A DNA stretch of 64,000 nt from Spiroplasma endosymbiont of Agriotes lineatus (GTDB lineage: Bacteria; Bacillota_I; Bacilli_A; Mycoplasmatales; Nriv7), in assembly GCF_964019485.1 (NCBI RefSeq), contig NZ_OZ026448.1, positions 744,001 to 808,000 of the forward strand, written 5' to 3'. The notes under the pieces are model-generated. The model was not told the DNA's origin and made no database searches. It worked only from the letters and a program-made list of their open reading frames with translations. Position numbers and translations under genes: made by a program. Positions 28,983 through 38,570 of this stretch are shown here, in pieces. Positions within the stretch are counted from its first letter, which is position 1. Every line of letters starts with the position of its first letter.

Positions 28983-29924
28983 ATGCGACCAGCAATAGAA
29001 ACTAAAAATAATATTGTTCAAGAGATTAAAACAAAGATTGCATCATCAAAGTCAACAACTATTATTCATTATCATGGGTTTTCTGTCCAAAATTTAACAA
29101 ATTTAAAGTTACAGTTAAGAAGTGAAGATGCTAGTTTAAAAATTTATAAAAATACATTAGTAAGAAGAGCATTACAAGAGTTAAAGATTAGTAATTTAGA
29201 TGATATATTATTAGGTCCTAATGCGTTAGTGTTTTCGGCAACTGATAAAATTATAGGTCCAAGATTATTAGCTAAGTTTGCTAAGGAACATAAAAATTTA
29301 GTATTGAAAAGTGCTATTTTTGATGGTGAAGTAGTATTATATGATGAATTACAAGTATTAGCTACATTGCCTTCAAAAGAGGGTCTTATTTCAATGTTTG
29401 CTTCAGCAATTATTAGTGGACGCATAAAGTTAAAAGGAGAGAATTATATTATGGCAGAAAATAATCCAATAAAAAAAGAAACACAAGAAGAAATAGAAAA
29501 TAAAATTAACGAGGAAAAAACAATTACAAAAATAACTGATAGTGTTAAAAAAAATAATAAGATAACAAAACAAGATATTATTGATTCCCTAGAAAATATG
29601 AAATTAACAGAACTAAATGAATTAGTAAAAGCAATTGAAGAACATTTTGGTGTTACTGCTAGTGCGCCAGTGATGATGCAAGCAGTTTCACATGATGATG
29701 ACAGTGCTGCACCGACAGAAGTAAAAGTTATTTTAACTGAAATAGGTGGTTCTAAAATTGCAGTTATTAAAGTAGTGGCAGAAATTACAGAAAAACCTTT
29801 AATGGAAGCCAAGAAATTAGTTGAAGGTGAAAACCCAGTAATTAAAGAAAAAATTAAACCAGAAGAAGCCGAAGAAATTAAAGAAAAACTTGTTGCTGCT
29901 GGTGCTGTTGTTGAAATTAAATAA
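28983..29924 (+). CDS. rplJ: Ribosomal protein L10 in one frame with L7/L12
   Basis: A single 313-codon frame. Residues 1 to about 146 are L10 (RPAIETKNNIVQEIKTKIAS, KNTLVRRAL, GPNALVFSATD, ATLPSKEGLISMFASAII). L10 should then have a C-terminal helix that binds L12 dimers. Instead the frame reads SGRIKLKGENYI and runs into a charged linker and a full L12 (from KITKQDIIDSLENMKLTELN). There is no stop codon between them. The word ggacgcataaagtt at the break is the viral terminal-repeat word. L12 could also be made separately from the ATG at 29451. Ribosome site aaggggtgg. Confidence 0.85.
   Translation: MRPAIETKNNIVQEIKTKIASSKSTTIIHYHGFSVQNLTNLKLQLRSEDASLKIYKNTLVRRALQELKISNLDDILLGPNALVFSATDKIIGPRLLAKFAKEHKNLVLKSAIFDGEVVLYDELQVLATLPSKEGLISMFASAIISGRIKLKGENYIMAENNPIKKETQEEIENKINEEKTITKITDSVKKNNKITKQDIIDSLENMKLTELNELVKAIEEHFGVTASAPVMMQAVSHDDDSAAPTEVKVILTEIGGSKIAVIKVVAEITEKPLMEAKKLVEGENPVIKEKIKPEEAEEIKEKLVAAGAVVEIK
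29451..29924 (+). CDS. rplL: Ribosomal protein L7/L12, possible internal start
   Basis: An ATG with an aaaggag ribosome site 9 bp ahead starts MAENNPIKKETQEEIENKIN in the same frame as rplJ. If used, it gives 157 residues: a 40-residue charged extension, the N-terminal dimer domain (QDIIDSLENMKLTELNELVK), a hinge (HDDDSAAPTEVKV), and the C-terminal factor-binding domain (GGSKIAVIKVVAEITEKPLM). L7/L12 is the stalk protein that recruits translation GTPases; normal length is 120-130. Whether L12 is free, fused or both cannot be settled from DNA. Confidence 0.7.
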   Translation: MAENNPIKKETQEEIENKINEEKTITKITDSVKKNNKITKQDIIDSLENMKLTELNELVKAIEEHFGVTASAPVMMQAVSHDDDSAAPTEVKVILTEIGGSKIAVIKVVAEITEKPLMEAKKLVEGENPVIKEKIKPEEAEEIKEKLVAAGAVVEIK

Positions 29925-30015
29925 ATAAATTTTAAAAATAACTAAGGATGTAATATACCACAGGTATTTTGCACAATCAAGAAAAATCTTAAAAAAGGTC
30001 GTGTTTAGTTTTTTC
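29925..30015 (+). repeat. Repeat remnants after rplL
   Basis: Holds half of the 19828 hairpin repeat (taccacaggtattttgcac at 29953), then a right terminal-repeat fragment (ggtcgtgtttagttttt, 29998-30014) that is cut by the IS256 end at 30016. Confidence 0.6.
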
Positions 30016-30213
30016 CGGGACTGCACAATTAACTGTGTCTCTAAGTAATTAACTTAAATTCAATCTGTCTTTAAATTTTATCATTAAATGTGAAATTGCA
30101 GTACCCCGATTTTTAATTGGCATCGTTCAATTCTTAACCATATTTTGAAATGCTAAATAAAATATTTTAAAAACTGATGAGTCATTAGGAAAAATCTTTT
30201 TATTTTTAATACT
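30016..30213 (-). mobile_element. IS256-family element, copy 3 (3' end only)
   Basis: About 198 bp from the 3' terminal repeat (actgcacaattaactgtg) into the transposase C-terminal codons, ending where the next small element starts at 30216. Confidence 0.85.
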
Positions 30214-30215
30214 TT

Positions 30216-30518
30216 GGGCGCATAAAGTTTTGTTAGGTAGGTAAAGATTTAAATAGTTTTGAAAGAAAAAAAATCACAATTTAATTATCATTTTATTTGG
30301 AAAATAAATAATAAAACAAAATATTTAATATCAACAAACAAAATCTCAATAAAAGGTTATAAAAACTAAACAAAATACTTATAAAAAAACATTAAAATAA
30401 GTTTTTACAACAAAAATCATACATAAGAAATATATACTTAATTTGCATATTGAAATAATTTATAGTAAATAATTATTTTTTCTTTTTCTAAAAATACCTA
30501 AGAAAACTAAACGCGGCC
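30216..30518 (+). repeat. Terminal-repeat element, about 303 bp (full)
   Basis: Left end gcgcataaagttttgttagg, right end acctaagaaaactaaacgcg; the two are imperfect inverted repeats. No coding frame. It is a MITE-like non-autonomous element. The body differs from the viral arms but the ends are the same, so it was probably moved by the same enzyme. Related copies: 33500, 35108 and 35463. Confidence 0.75.
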
Positions 30519-30557
30519 GTAAAATAATTGTCATAAAATATATATGATAGATTATGA

Positions 30558-30563
30558 TATAAT
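30558..30563 (+). promoter_or_regulatory. -10 box of the secG-rnr-smpB operon
   Basis: TATAAT in tgatataatttt about 50 bp before secG. A TTGTCA about 25 bp upstream is too far for a standard -35 box, so the assignment rests on the -10. Confidence 0.45.
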
Positions 30564-30611
30564 TTTAAAAGGTAATTATTAAAATTTATAAAAGTAGAGA
30601 GGTTTAATTAT

Positions 30612-30866
30612 ATGAGTAAACAAAATATTTTATTAATCTTTGAGATTATTCTTTTAATTATTGGTTTTGCAATGATTGTTATTGGACTGTTACAATCAAA
30701 GAAAACGCAATCAGGGTTAGGGGCATTAAGTGGTGGTAATCAAGAGCTTTTTGCACAAACCAAAGAGCGAGGACTTTCACGAACTTTATCATTTATGATG
30801 TTAGGTTGTGGAACTTGTTTATTTGTTCTTTCAATGATTATTAGAATTTTAGAAAATACTTTATAA
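30612..30866 (+). CDS. secG: Preprotein translocase subunit SecG
   Basis: 84 residues with two membrane helices (ILLIFEIILLIIGFAMIVIGLL; LSFMMLGCGTCLFVLSMIIRI) and the typical loop QSKKTQSGLGALSGGNQELF. A small SecYEG channel subunit that helps SecA-driven export. It precedes rnr and smpB, the order also known in Bacillus. Ribosome site gagagg. Confidence 0.9.
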   Translation: MSKQNILLIFEIILLIIGFAMIVIGLLQSKKTQSGLGALSGGNQELFAQTKERGLSRTLSFMMLGCGTCLFVLSMIIRILENTL

Positions 30867-30926
30867 TTTTTATTTAAACTATTAGTCCTTGAAAATTCTA
30901 ATAGTTTAATGACTGATGGAGAGTAT

Positions 30927-33080
30927 ATGAAACAAAAAATTTTAAATATTTTAAAAAATGAAAAGCGACCCCTTTCAAAATTAGAAATTAATAATTATCT
31001 TGAAATTACTAATGAAGAACAATATGAATTAATGGCGTTGGAACTTAAGGAATTAAAAATTAATAATGTTTTAAAAGTTAATAGTAGTAATAAATATTCC
31101 TTAAATTTACAAAATCAATTGCTTACTGGTATTATTCAACTGCATTCTAAGGGTTTTGGTTTTATTAAAACTAAAGATAATCAAAAGTATTTTGTTAAAT
31201 CACAAGACTTAAATGGTTGTTTAGATATGGATGAAGTTTTATTTACTAGTAAAAATATTAAACAAAATGATGCTTGACATTTTGCGGCTTTGGTAATTAA
31301 AGTATTAAAAAGGTCTTTAACTACTATTGTTGCTACTGTTTGTTTTAATGAAGCAACTAAAACAAAGTTTTTAAAAATTAATAATATTAAATTGCAACAT
31401 TTATTTTTTGTAGTTACTAATTTAAGTATTGCAATTATTGATATGATTGTTATTGCTAAAATAGTGTCTGTTAGTAAAAATCAATTAGTATCATTGGAAA
31501 TTCAGGATATTATTGGTAATGTTAATACTCCGGGAATTGATGTTATCGCTGTTGTTCACGAGTTTTTTGTTAAAACAAAATTTGATGATGCGACATTAAA
31601 TGAAGTAAAAAAAATCTCTCCATTGGTAATGGCTGAAGAATTAATTGGTCGGAGAGATTTACAAAATAATTTATTTATTACTATTGATGATAGTGATGCT
31701 AAAGATTTAGATGATGCTATTAGTGTTGTTAAGTTGGATAATGGAAATTATAAATTATTTGTTGCGATTGCTGATGTGTCACATTATGTTACTGAGAATA
31801 GTGCTTTGGATAAAGAATCTTTTATTAGGGGAACTTCTATTTATTTAGTTGATCGTGTTATTGCAATGTTACCACCACAATTATCAAATGGTATTTGTTC
31901 TTTAAATGAAAATGAGATACGGTTAACGATAGTTTGTGAAATGGAAATTAATCCTGTTGGTGAAACTATTAATAATGAAATATATCCATCAGTTATTAAA
32001 ACTAAGCGAAGAATGTCGTATGATGAAGTGAATTTGGCTTTTAGTAGTCAGAATCCAAATTTTGTTAAAACTCATCCTGAAATTTATCAAATGCTTTTAA
32101 TTGCTCGTGATTTACATCATATTTTAAGAAATTATAAAGAGCAATCTGGAGTTATTGATTTTAATTTAAATGAGGCTAAATTAGTTATTAATCAAAATGG
32201 CAAAATTAGTGATATTTCTTTGAGAAAGCGCGCAACAGCAGAAATGTTAATTGAAAATTTTATGATTCGTGCTAATGAAACTGTTGCTAGCACTATTTAT
32301 TGAATGAATTTGCCATTTATTTATCGCATTCATGATAAACCAAAAATTAAAAAATTAAGAGAAGTGTATAATGTATTAAAAATAATGGGATATAACATTA
32401 AGGGCGGGGTTGGGAATGTTTATGCTAAAGATTTGCAATTAACTTTGAAAAATATTAAAGATAAACCTTGATTTCAAGTTGTTGCTACTTTGTTTTTACG
32501 AAGTATGGAAAAAGCTCGTTATGATATTAATAATATTGGGCATTTTGGTTTAGTAAGTGACTGTTATACTCATTTTACATCACCAATTCGTCGTTATCCG
32601 GATTTAATTGTTCATCGGATGTTAAGAAAATATCTTTTTGAGAAAAAAATTAATAATGTTATTGTTGATAAGTATACAGCGATTTTACAAAATCAAGCAG
32701 AACAGTCTAGTATTTCCGAGTTGAAAGCATTAGAATGTGAAAGAGCAGTAGAACAAATGAAAAAATCTGAGTATATGGAAACACAAATTGGAAAAAGATT
32801 TTCGGGAATTGTTAGTTCAGTTACTAATTTTGGGATTTTTGTAGAATTAGAAAATACTATTGAAGGATTGATTCGTGTTAGTGATATGCGAAATGATTAT
32901 TATAACTATAATGAAAAAACAATGCGATTAGTTGGTGAAAGAACAAGAAAAGAATATTATCTTGGACAAATTGTTAACATTGAGGTTAAGTGAGCTAGTA
33001 AGTTAGAAAGAAAAATTGATTTTATCCTTAAAGATTCTAATAATAGTAATGGCAGGGGTAGGGTTAAACAATGAAAATAA
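30927..33080 (+). CDS. rnr: Ribonuclease R
   Basis: 717 residues from the ATG behind ggagag; an in-frame ATG 18 bp upstream is less well placed. Order: N-terminal winged helix ([20 protein letters not shown]), cold-shock domain ([11 protein letters not shown]), RNB catalytic domain ([18 protein letters not shown], with the metal-binding Asp cluster; [20 protein letters not shown]), and S1 domain ([20 protein letters not shown]). It degrades structured RNA 3' to 5' and works with SmpB in trans-translation quality control. It ends WK-stop and overlaps smpB by 10 bp, so the two are translationally coupled. Confidence 0.94.
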
Positions 33081-33520
33081 TTGCTTCAAATCGCAAAGCA
33101 CGATTTAATTATGAATTAATAGATACTTATGAAGCTGGAATTGAATTACAAGGTTCTGAGGTTAAATCTTTACGGGAATCTAATGTATCATTACAAGAAA
33201 GTTATGTTTTGATTAGAAATCAAGAGGCATTAATTTTAAATTTACATATTAGTGCTTATGCTTATGCATCAAGTGCTAAATCAGATCCTAATCGTTCAAG
33301 AAAGTTATTGTTGCACAAAAAACAGATTTTAAAGTTGGAAGCGAAGATGAAATTACAAAATTTACAATTAGTTCCTACTAAAATATATTTTAATAGTAAG
33401 GGTTTAATTAAAATTAAAATTGCGTTAGCAAAAGCAAAAAAACTTTATGATAAAAGAGAGACTATTAAAAAACGCGATATGGAACGAAAAATTCAAAGAG
33501 GACGCATAAAGTTTTCTTAG
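33071..33520 (+). CDS. smpB: SsrA-binding protein SmpB
   Basis: 149 residues, normal length. Family blocks: NYELIDTYEAGIELQGSEVK, LRESNVSLQESYVLI, SDPNRSRKLLLHKKQI and KIALAKAKKLYDKRETIKKR. It binds tmRNA for rescue of stalled ribosomes. The last codons (GRIKFS-stop; gacgcataaagttttcttag) are made of the terminal-repeat sequence of the element that starts at 33500, so the element supplies the end of the gene. The basic C-terminal tail of SmpB matters for function, so this is worth noting. Confidence 0.92.
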   Translation: MKIIASNRKARFNYELIDTYEAGIELQGSEVKSLRESNVSLQESYVLIRNQEALILNLHISAYAYASSAKSDPNRSRKLLLHKKQILKLEAKMKLQNLQLVPTKIYFNSKGLIKIKIALAKAKKLYDKRETIKKRDMERKIQRGRIKFS

Positions 33521-33623
33521 GTATTTTTAAAAAAAGAAAAAATAATCATTTATTATAAATTATTTCAATATTCAAATTAAGTATATATTTCTTATATATG
33601 ATTTTTGTTATAAAAAATTTTAA

Positions 33624-34937
33624 GGACCTGTCCAAAATTCTGTGTCTCGATAATTCATTCTGAATTATACTTAAACAAAGGAGAACAGAAAATGACAAAA
33701 AAATAAAAAAAAGAGCCTGATGCAATTGATAAAGTTGTTGATTATTTTTTAGAAAATATTGATAATTCACAAGATTTATTTAAAGGCAATACTATTTTTC
33801 AGGAATTTATCAAAAAATTAACTGAACGAATGTTAAATATGGAAATTAAAGATCATCTTGAAACTGATGAGAATCATAATAAAAGAAATGGCAACACACA
33901 AAAAACCATTATTACTAAAAATGGTTCAATCGTAATTGATGTACATGTACCAAGAGATCGAAATAGTACTTTTGAACCAGTAATTATTCCAAAAAGACAA
34001 AGAAAATTTGATAACTTTGATCAAAAAGTAATTTCTTTATATGCAAGGGGGGGAATGACAATTTCTGATATCAAAGCACAATTGCAAGGATTCTATCACG
34101 GAGCAGAAGTTTCAGAAAGTTTAATTATTCAAATAACTAATGATGTTATTGAAGAAGTTAAAATGTGGCAAACTAAACCTTTAGAGAAGATTTATCCGAT
34201 TGTTTATTTTGATTGTATTGTTGTTTAAAGTAAAACAAGATAAACGAATAATAAATAAAGCAATTTATCTTGCCTTAGGAATTAATTTAGATGGTTTAAA
34301 AGATATTTTAGGAATGTGAATTAGCGAGAATGAGGGAGCCAAATTTTGACTGAATAATCTTACGGAAATGAAAAATCGCGGATTACAAGATATTCTTGTT
34401 GCTTGTAATGATAATTTAACAGGAATGTCTGATGCAATAGAAGCTGTGTTTTTGGGAACACAGCACCAATTATGTATTGTTCATCAAATTCGTAATAGTT
34501 TAAAATTTGTTCCTTACAAAGATCGCAAACTTGTAGCTAATGATTTAAAATCAATTTATACAGCAATTAATGAAGAAATAGCGTTAGTTGCTTTATTTCA
34601 TTTTTCTGAAAAATGAAATAAAAAGTATTCACAAATTACTAAATCATGAAAAAATAACTGAAATAATTTAATAATTTTTCTTGAATATCCTCAAGAATTT
34701 AGAAGAATTATTTATACAACTAATACAATAGAGTCTGCTAATAGTCAACTAAGAAAAGTAATTAAGAATAAAAAGATTTTTCCTAATGACGCATCAGTTT
34801 TTAAAATATGGTTAAGAAATGAACGATGCCAATTCAAAATTGGGGTAGTGCAATTTCACATTTAATGATAAAGTTTGAGGACAGAGCAGAGTGAATTTAA
34901 GTTAATTACTTAGAGACACAGTTAATTGTGCAGTCCC
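33624..34937 (+). mobile_element. IS256-family element, copy 4
   Basis: About 1.31 kb with both terminal repeats (tgtccaaaattctgtgtctc and gagacacagttaattgtgca). It is inserted in the small element at 33500-35110, so it is younger than that element. Confidence 0.88.
33692..34905 (+). pseudogene. IS256-family transposase, broken (copy 4)
   Basis: An A-run shift right after the ATG gives an immediate TAA. A 2-bp loss near 34224 (attgttgtttaaag) ends the first half at IVYFDCIVV. A 22-bp deletion between aaaatat repeats (near 34805) removes FYLAFQN. The middle block is the best of all copies: NEGAKFWLNNLTEMKNRGLQ reads straight through. In-frame extras: HV in DVHVPR and a Gly in ARGGMTIS. Confidence 0.85.
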
Positions 34938-35107
34938 TATTTTTTTAATGTTGTTTTTATAAGCGTTTTCCTTAGTTTTTATAACCTTTTATTGAAATTA
35001 TGTTCGTTGATATTAAATATTTTGTTTTATTATTTATTTTCTAAATAAAATGATAATTAAATTGTCGTTGCTTGTCATTAAAAATTATTTAACCTTTTCC
35101 ATCTAAC

Positions 35108-35291
35108 AAACATAATTTCAATAAAAGGTTATAAAAACCAAGGAAAACGCTTATAAAAATAACATTAAAATAATTTTTTACAACAAAAATCATACATAAG
35201 AAATATATACTTAATTTGCATATTGAAATAATTTATAGTAAATGATTATTTTTTCTTTTTTTAAAAATACCTAAGAAAACTAAACGCGACC
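35108..35291 (+). repeat. Terminal-repeat element, left part missing
   Basis: Begins at cataatttcaataaaaggtt and continues to the right end (cctaagaaaactaaacgcga). It faces the previous element head to head, so 34960-35250 is a large imperfect inverted repeat. Confidence 0.7.
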
Positions 35292-35309
35292 CTTTCCTTA
35301 TAATTTACT

Positions 35310-35337
35310 TTGTCATTTTTAATAACTTTGATAAAAT
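35310..35337 (+). promoter_or_regulatory. Promoter of tRNA-Trp(UCA)
   Basis: TTGTCA (35310-35315), a 16-bp spacer, TAAAAT (35332-35337), ending 11 bp before the tRNA. It lies just outside the right end of the preceding mobile element. Confidence 0.6.
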
Positions 35338-35348
35338 ATACTTATTGT

Positions 35349-35424
35349 AGGGGTATAGTTCAATTGGTAGAACATCGGTCTTCAAAACCGAGTGTTGTGG
35401 GTTCAAGTCCTGCTACCCCTGCCA
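35349..35424 (+). tRNA. tRNA-Trp with UCA anticodon
   Basis: A full cloverleaf: 7-bp acceptor stem (aggggta / taccccт-type pairing with tacccct), D-loop region tagttcaattggtagaa, anticodon stem cggtc-ttcaaaa-ccg with TCA in the loop, T arm gtgggttcaagtcctgc, and an encoded GCCA 3' end. The UCA anticodon reads TGA as Trp, which confirms the mollicute code used by all intact genes here. It is flanked on both sides by small mobile elements. Confidence 0.93.
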
Positions 35425-35462
35425 ATAAAATTATTTATTAAGAATGATATCAATATATTATT

Positions 35463-35911
35463 GGAAGCATAAATTTTTGTTAGGTAGGAAAAGGTTAAAT
35501 AATTTTTAATGACAAGCAACGACAATTTAATTATCATTTTATTTAGAAAATAAATAATAAAACAAAATATTTAATATCAACGAACATAATTTCAATAAAA
35601 GGTTATAAAAACTGAGCAAAATATTTAAGACTTGGTACATAATCTTTAATTTTATCTACTATTTTGATAATATTATTTCCTAGATGAAGTACAAATGTTA
35701 GATAAATACAAAGATAAAAATGAATTTTATAGTTTAATAAGCATAAAATGTTATAGTTATGTACCAAGTATTTATAAAAAAACATTAAAATAATTTTTTA
35801 TAACAAAAATCATATATAAGAAATATATACTTAATTTGAATATTGAAATAATTTATAGTAAATGATTATTTTTTCTTTTTTGAAAAATACCTAAGAAAAC
35901 TAAACGCGACC
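35463..35911 (+). repeat. Terminal-repeat element with a nested insert
   Basis: Same ends and body as the 30216 element (gcataaatttttgttaggta left, cctaagaaaactaaacgcga right). A 140-bp palindromic insert lies at 35628-35769. Without the insert it would be about 305 bp, like the others. Confidence 0.75.
35628..35769. repeat. Nested palindromic element (acttggtacat ends)
   Basis: Ends acttggtacat and atgtaccaagt form an inverted repeat. Flanking attta on both sides looks like a 5-bp target duplication, because the uninterrupted copy at 30372 has one such word. The same termini occur in the 35-bp-arm hairpin after uvrB (40544-40630). Confidence 0.65.
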
Positions 35912-36073
35912 TATTAATAATTTTTATTGTGTAAAAATTCAATAATATGATAGAATCATAACAAATAAGAATGAAAATAACGAGGGGGGGTATGGTTAGT
36001 TTAGTAATTAAATAATATAATTAGCTGATTGTTTTACTTCTTCAAAGCAATACCTAAGAAAACTAAACGCAAC
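35912..36073 (+). repeat. Type-1 right arm upstream of secA
   Basis: Matches 54140-54309: attgtgtaaaaattcaataa with a TATGAT-like box, then tatggttagtttagtaatta, attagctgattgttttact and the right terminal repeat. It lies between the small elements and secA, so secA may be transcribed from the promoter-like word in this arm (near 35930-35955). Confidence 0.65.
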
Positions 36074-36162
36074 CTTTGTTTATTAAAGATTTTATTAGTA
36101 TTTTAAAGTATGATAAAATTAATAATGTTATAGGTGAGAAATTAGAAACTGGAGCGATATAT

Positions 36163-38559
36163 ATGAAGTTTTTTAATAAATATAAAAGTGTTTTAAAAAA
36201 CATTAGAGCTAATGTTCAAGAAATTTTAGATTTAGATTTAGAAATGCAAGAATTATCTGATGATAGTTTAAAAAATAAAACTAATGAATTTAAAAAGCGA
36301 TTGAAAGCTGGTAATACTGTAGATGATATTTTAATTGAAGTTTTTGCTGTAGCACGTGAAGCAACAAGAAGAGTTTCGGGATTACATGCTTTTGCTGTTC
36401 AGTTAGAAGGAGGTATTGTTTTACATAATGGTGATGTTGCGGAAATGCGAACTGGCGAAGGAAAGACTTTAACAGCGATTATGCCAATGTATTTAAATGC
36501 TTTACTTGGTAAGGGCGTTCATATTGTTACTGTTAATGAATATTTAGCACAGCGTGATGCTGAAATTAATGGTGCGGTGTTAGAATTTTTAGGTTTAACA
36601 GTTGGTGTTAATTTAAGAGATTTAAGTAATAACCAAAAGCGAAAAGCTTATTTGTGCGATGTTACATATACTACTAACTCGGAATTAGGATTTGATTATT
36701 TAAGAGATAACATGGTACATGCTTATGATGAAAAAGTCCAACGCGGGTTGAATTTTGCAATTGTTGATGAGGCTGATTCAGTTTTAATTGATGAGTCAAG
36801 AACACCGTTAATTATTTCTGGTGGTTCTAAAAGTCGTGAACCCTTATATGAAAATGCTGACCGGTTTGCTAAAAGTTTGGATAAAAAGGCAGATATTAAA
36901 ATTGATTTAGAAACTAAACAGGCGGCTTTAACGATATCTGGTGTTAAAAAGGCAGAAAAACATTTTGGTATTAAAAACTTGTTTAGTTTGGAGCAATCAG
37001 AATTATTTCATCATATTTTAAATGCTTTAAAAGCTGTTCATGTTTTTACGAACGGGATTGAATATGTTGCTCAAAATGATGAAATAATTTTAGTTGATCA
37101 ATTTACAGGGCGGTTAATGCCAGGGAGAGCTTATAGTGATGGTTTGCAACAAGCATTACAGGCTAAAGAAGCAGTTACCATTGAACATGAAACGACAACG
37201 CTGGCAACTATTACTTATCAAAATTTCTTTCGCTTATACAATAAATTGAGCGGGATGACAGGAACAGCAAAAACGGAAGAAGAAGAGTTTATTAAAATTT
37301 ATAATATGCGAGTAATGGAAATTCCCACCAATCTTCCTATTGTGAGAAAAGATGATATAGATTTGGTTTTTGCATCACAAAGTTCTAAATATAAGGCTTT
37401 ACTTAAAGAGGTTAAAGAAAGACATATCAAAGGGCAACCAATACTAATCGGAGCAGCATCAATTACGACATCTGAGGAAGTATCAAATATTTTAAAAGAA
37501 GCTAAAATAGTTCATAATGTTTTGAATGCGCGAAATCATGTTCAAGAAGCAGAAATTATTGCTGGTGCGGGACAAATTGGGGCTGTTACAATTGCTACTA
37601 ATATGGCCGGAAGAGGCACTGATATTAAATTAGGTGATGGTGTTATCGCCTTAGGTGGTTTGGCTGTTTTAGGTACGGAACGAAATGAAGCTAGAAGAAT
37701 TGATAATCAGTTACGAGGTAGATCGGGTCGTCAAGGAGATCCGGGTTATTCAAGATTTTATCTTTCAGTAGAAGATGAATTAATGCTTCGTTTTGGTAGT
37801 AAAAAATTACAAGGATTATTTAGTCGTTTAGGAGACGATCATATTCAATCAAAATTATTATCGCGAAGTATTACTAATGCTCAAAAAAAAGTTGAAGGAT
37901 TAAATTTTGATACTAGAAAGAATTTGTTGGATTATGATAATATTTTAGCTCAGCAAAGAGAAGTAATGTATGAACAACGCAATGCAATTTTGCAAACTAA
38001 GGTTTATGCTCCATTGGTTGAAAGAATGATTTTTACTGTTAGTGGTGATTTATTGAATATTTTTACAAAAGAGATTAATAAAGAAATTATGATTGATTTT
38101 GTTAGTTTAGTAAAAAGTTTAGAAAAAAAGTTAATTAACAGTAATCATGAATTAGATGCTAAAAAATTACGCTCAATGACGCGACATGATGCCGTTTTAT
38201 CAATTGGACGGGTAATTTTTAATCATTATCAGAAAACTATTGAAAATATTCCTGAAGCAATGTTATGAAAAATTGAAAATCAAATTATTTTACAAGCTTT
38301 TGATCATCATTGAACAGAACATATTGATGGTTCTAGTAAATTAAGAACGGGAATTTATTTGCGAAGCTATGGGCAGTCAAATCCGTTACATGCATATATT
38401 GATGAATCAGCCCAATTATTTAATCGAATGCGAATTAATATTGCTCATCAAGTAGTTATTAGTTTGTGTAGTTTAGAAATTGGTCCTGATGTTGATGATG
38501 GTATATCAGAGGAGGTAATGGAGGCTATTGAGAGAACAAAGACAAAGCAAGGTGGTTAG
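36163..38559 (+). CDS. secA: Preprotein translocase ATPase SecA
   Basis: 798 residues, starting [20 protein letters not shown] behind actggag; an in-frame ATG 87 bp upstream would place the start in the mobile arm and is less likely. Blocks: P-loop [15 protein letters not shown], preprotein cross-linking domain ([12 protein letters not shown]), second ATPase domain ([27 protein letters not shown]), then the helical scaffold with DHHWTEHIDG. The C-terminal zinc-binding tail is absent, as in other mollicutes. ATP-driven export through SecYEG. It is 11 bp from uvrB, so the two form an operon. Confidence 0.96.
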
Positions 38560-38570
38560 GAAAAATTTTT

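Larger units (their letters stand above)
33500..35110 (-). repeat. Terminal-repeat element in reverse, split by IS256
   Basis: 33500-33623 is the reverse complement of the right half of the 30216 element, and 34938-35106 is the reverse complement of its left half. IS256 copy 4 sits between them. The far end is worn (ccttttccatctaacaaa) and joins the next element head to head. Confidence 0.7.

Noticed and set aside
29144-30026. Long open frames on the strand opposite rplJ-rplL (29144-29425, 29444-29812, 29817-30026)
   Set aside because: They are shadows of the ribosomal gene, with hydrophobic low-complexity products and no ribosome sites.
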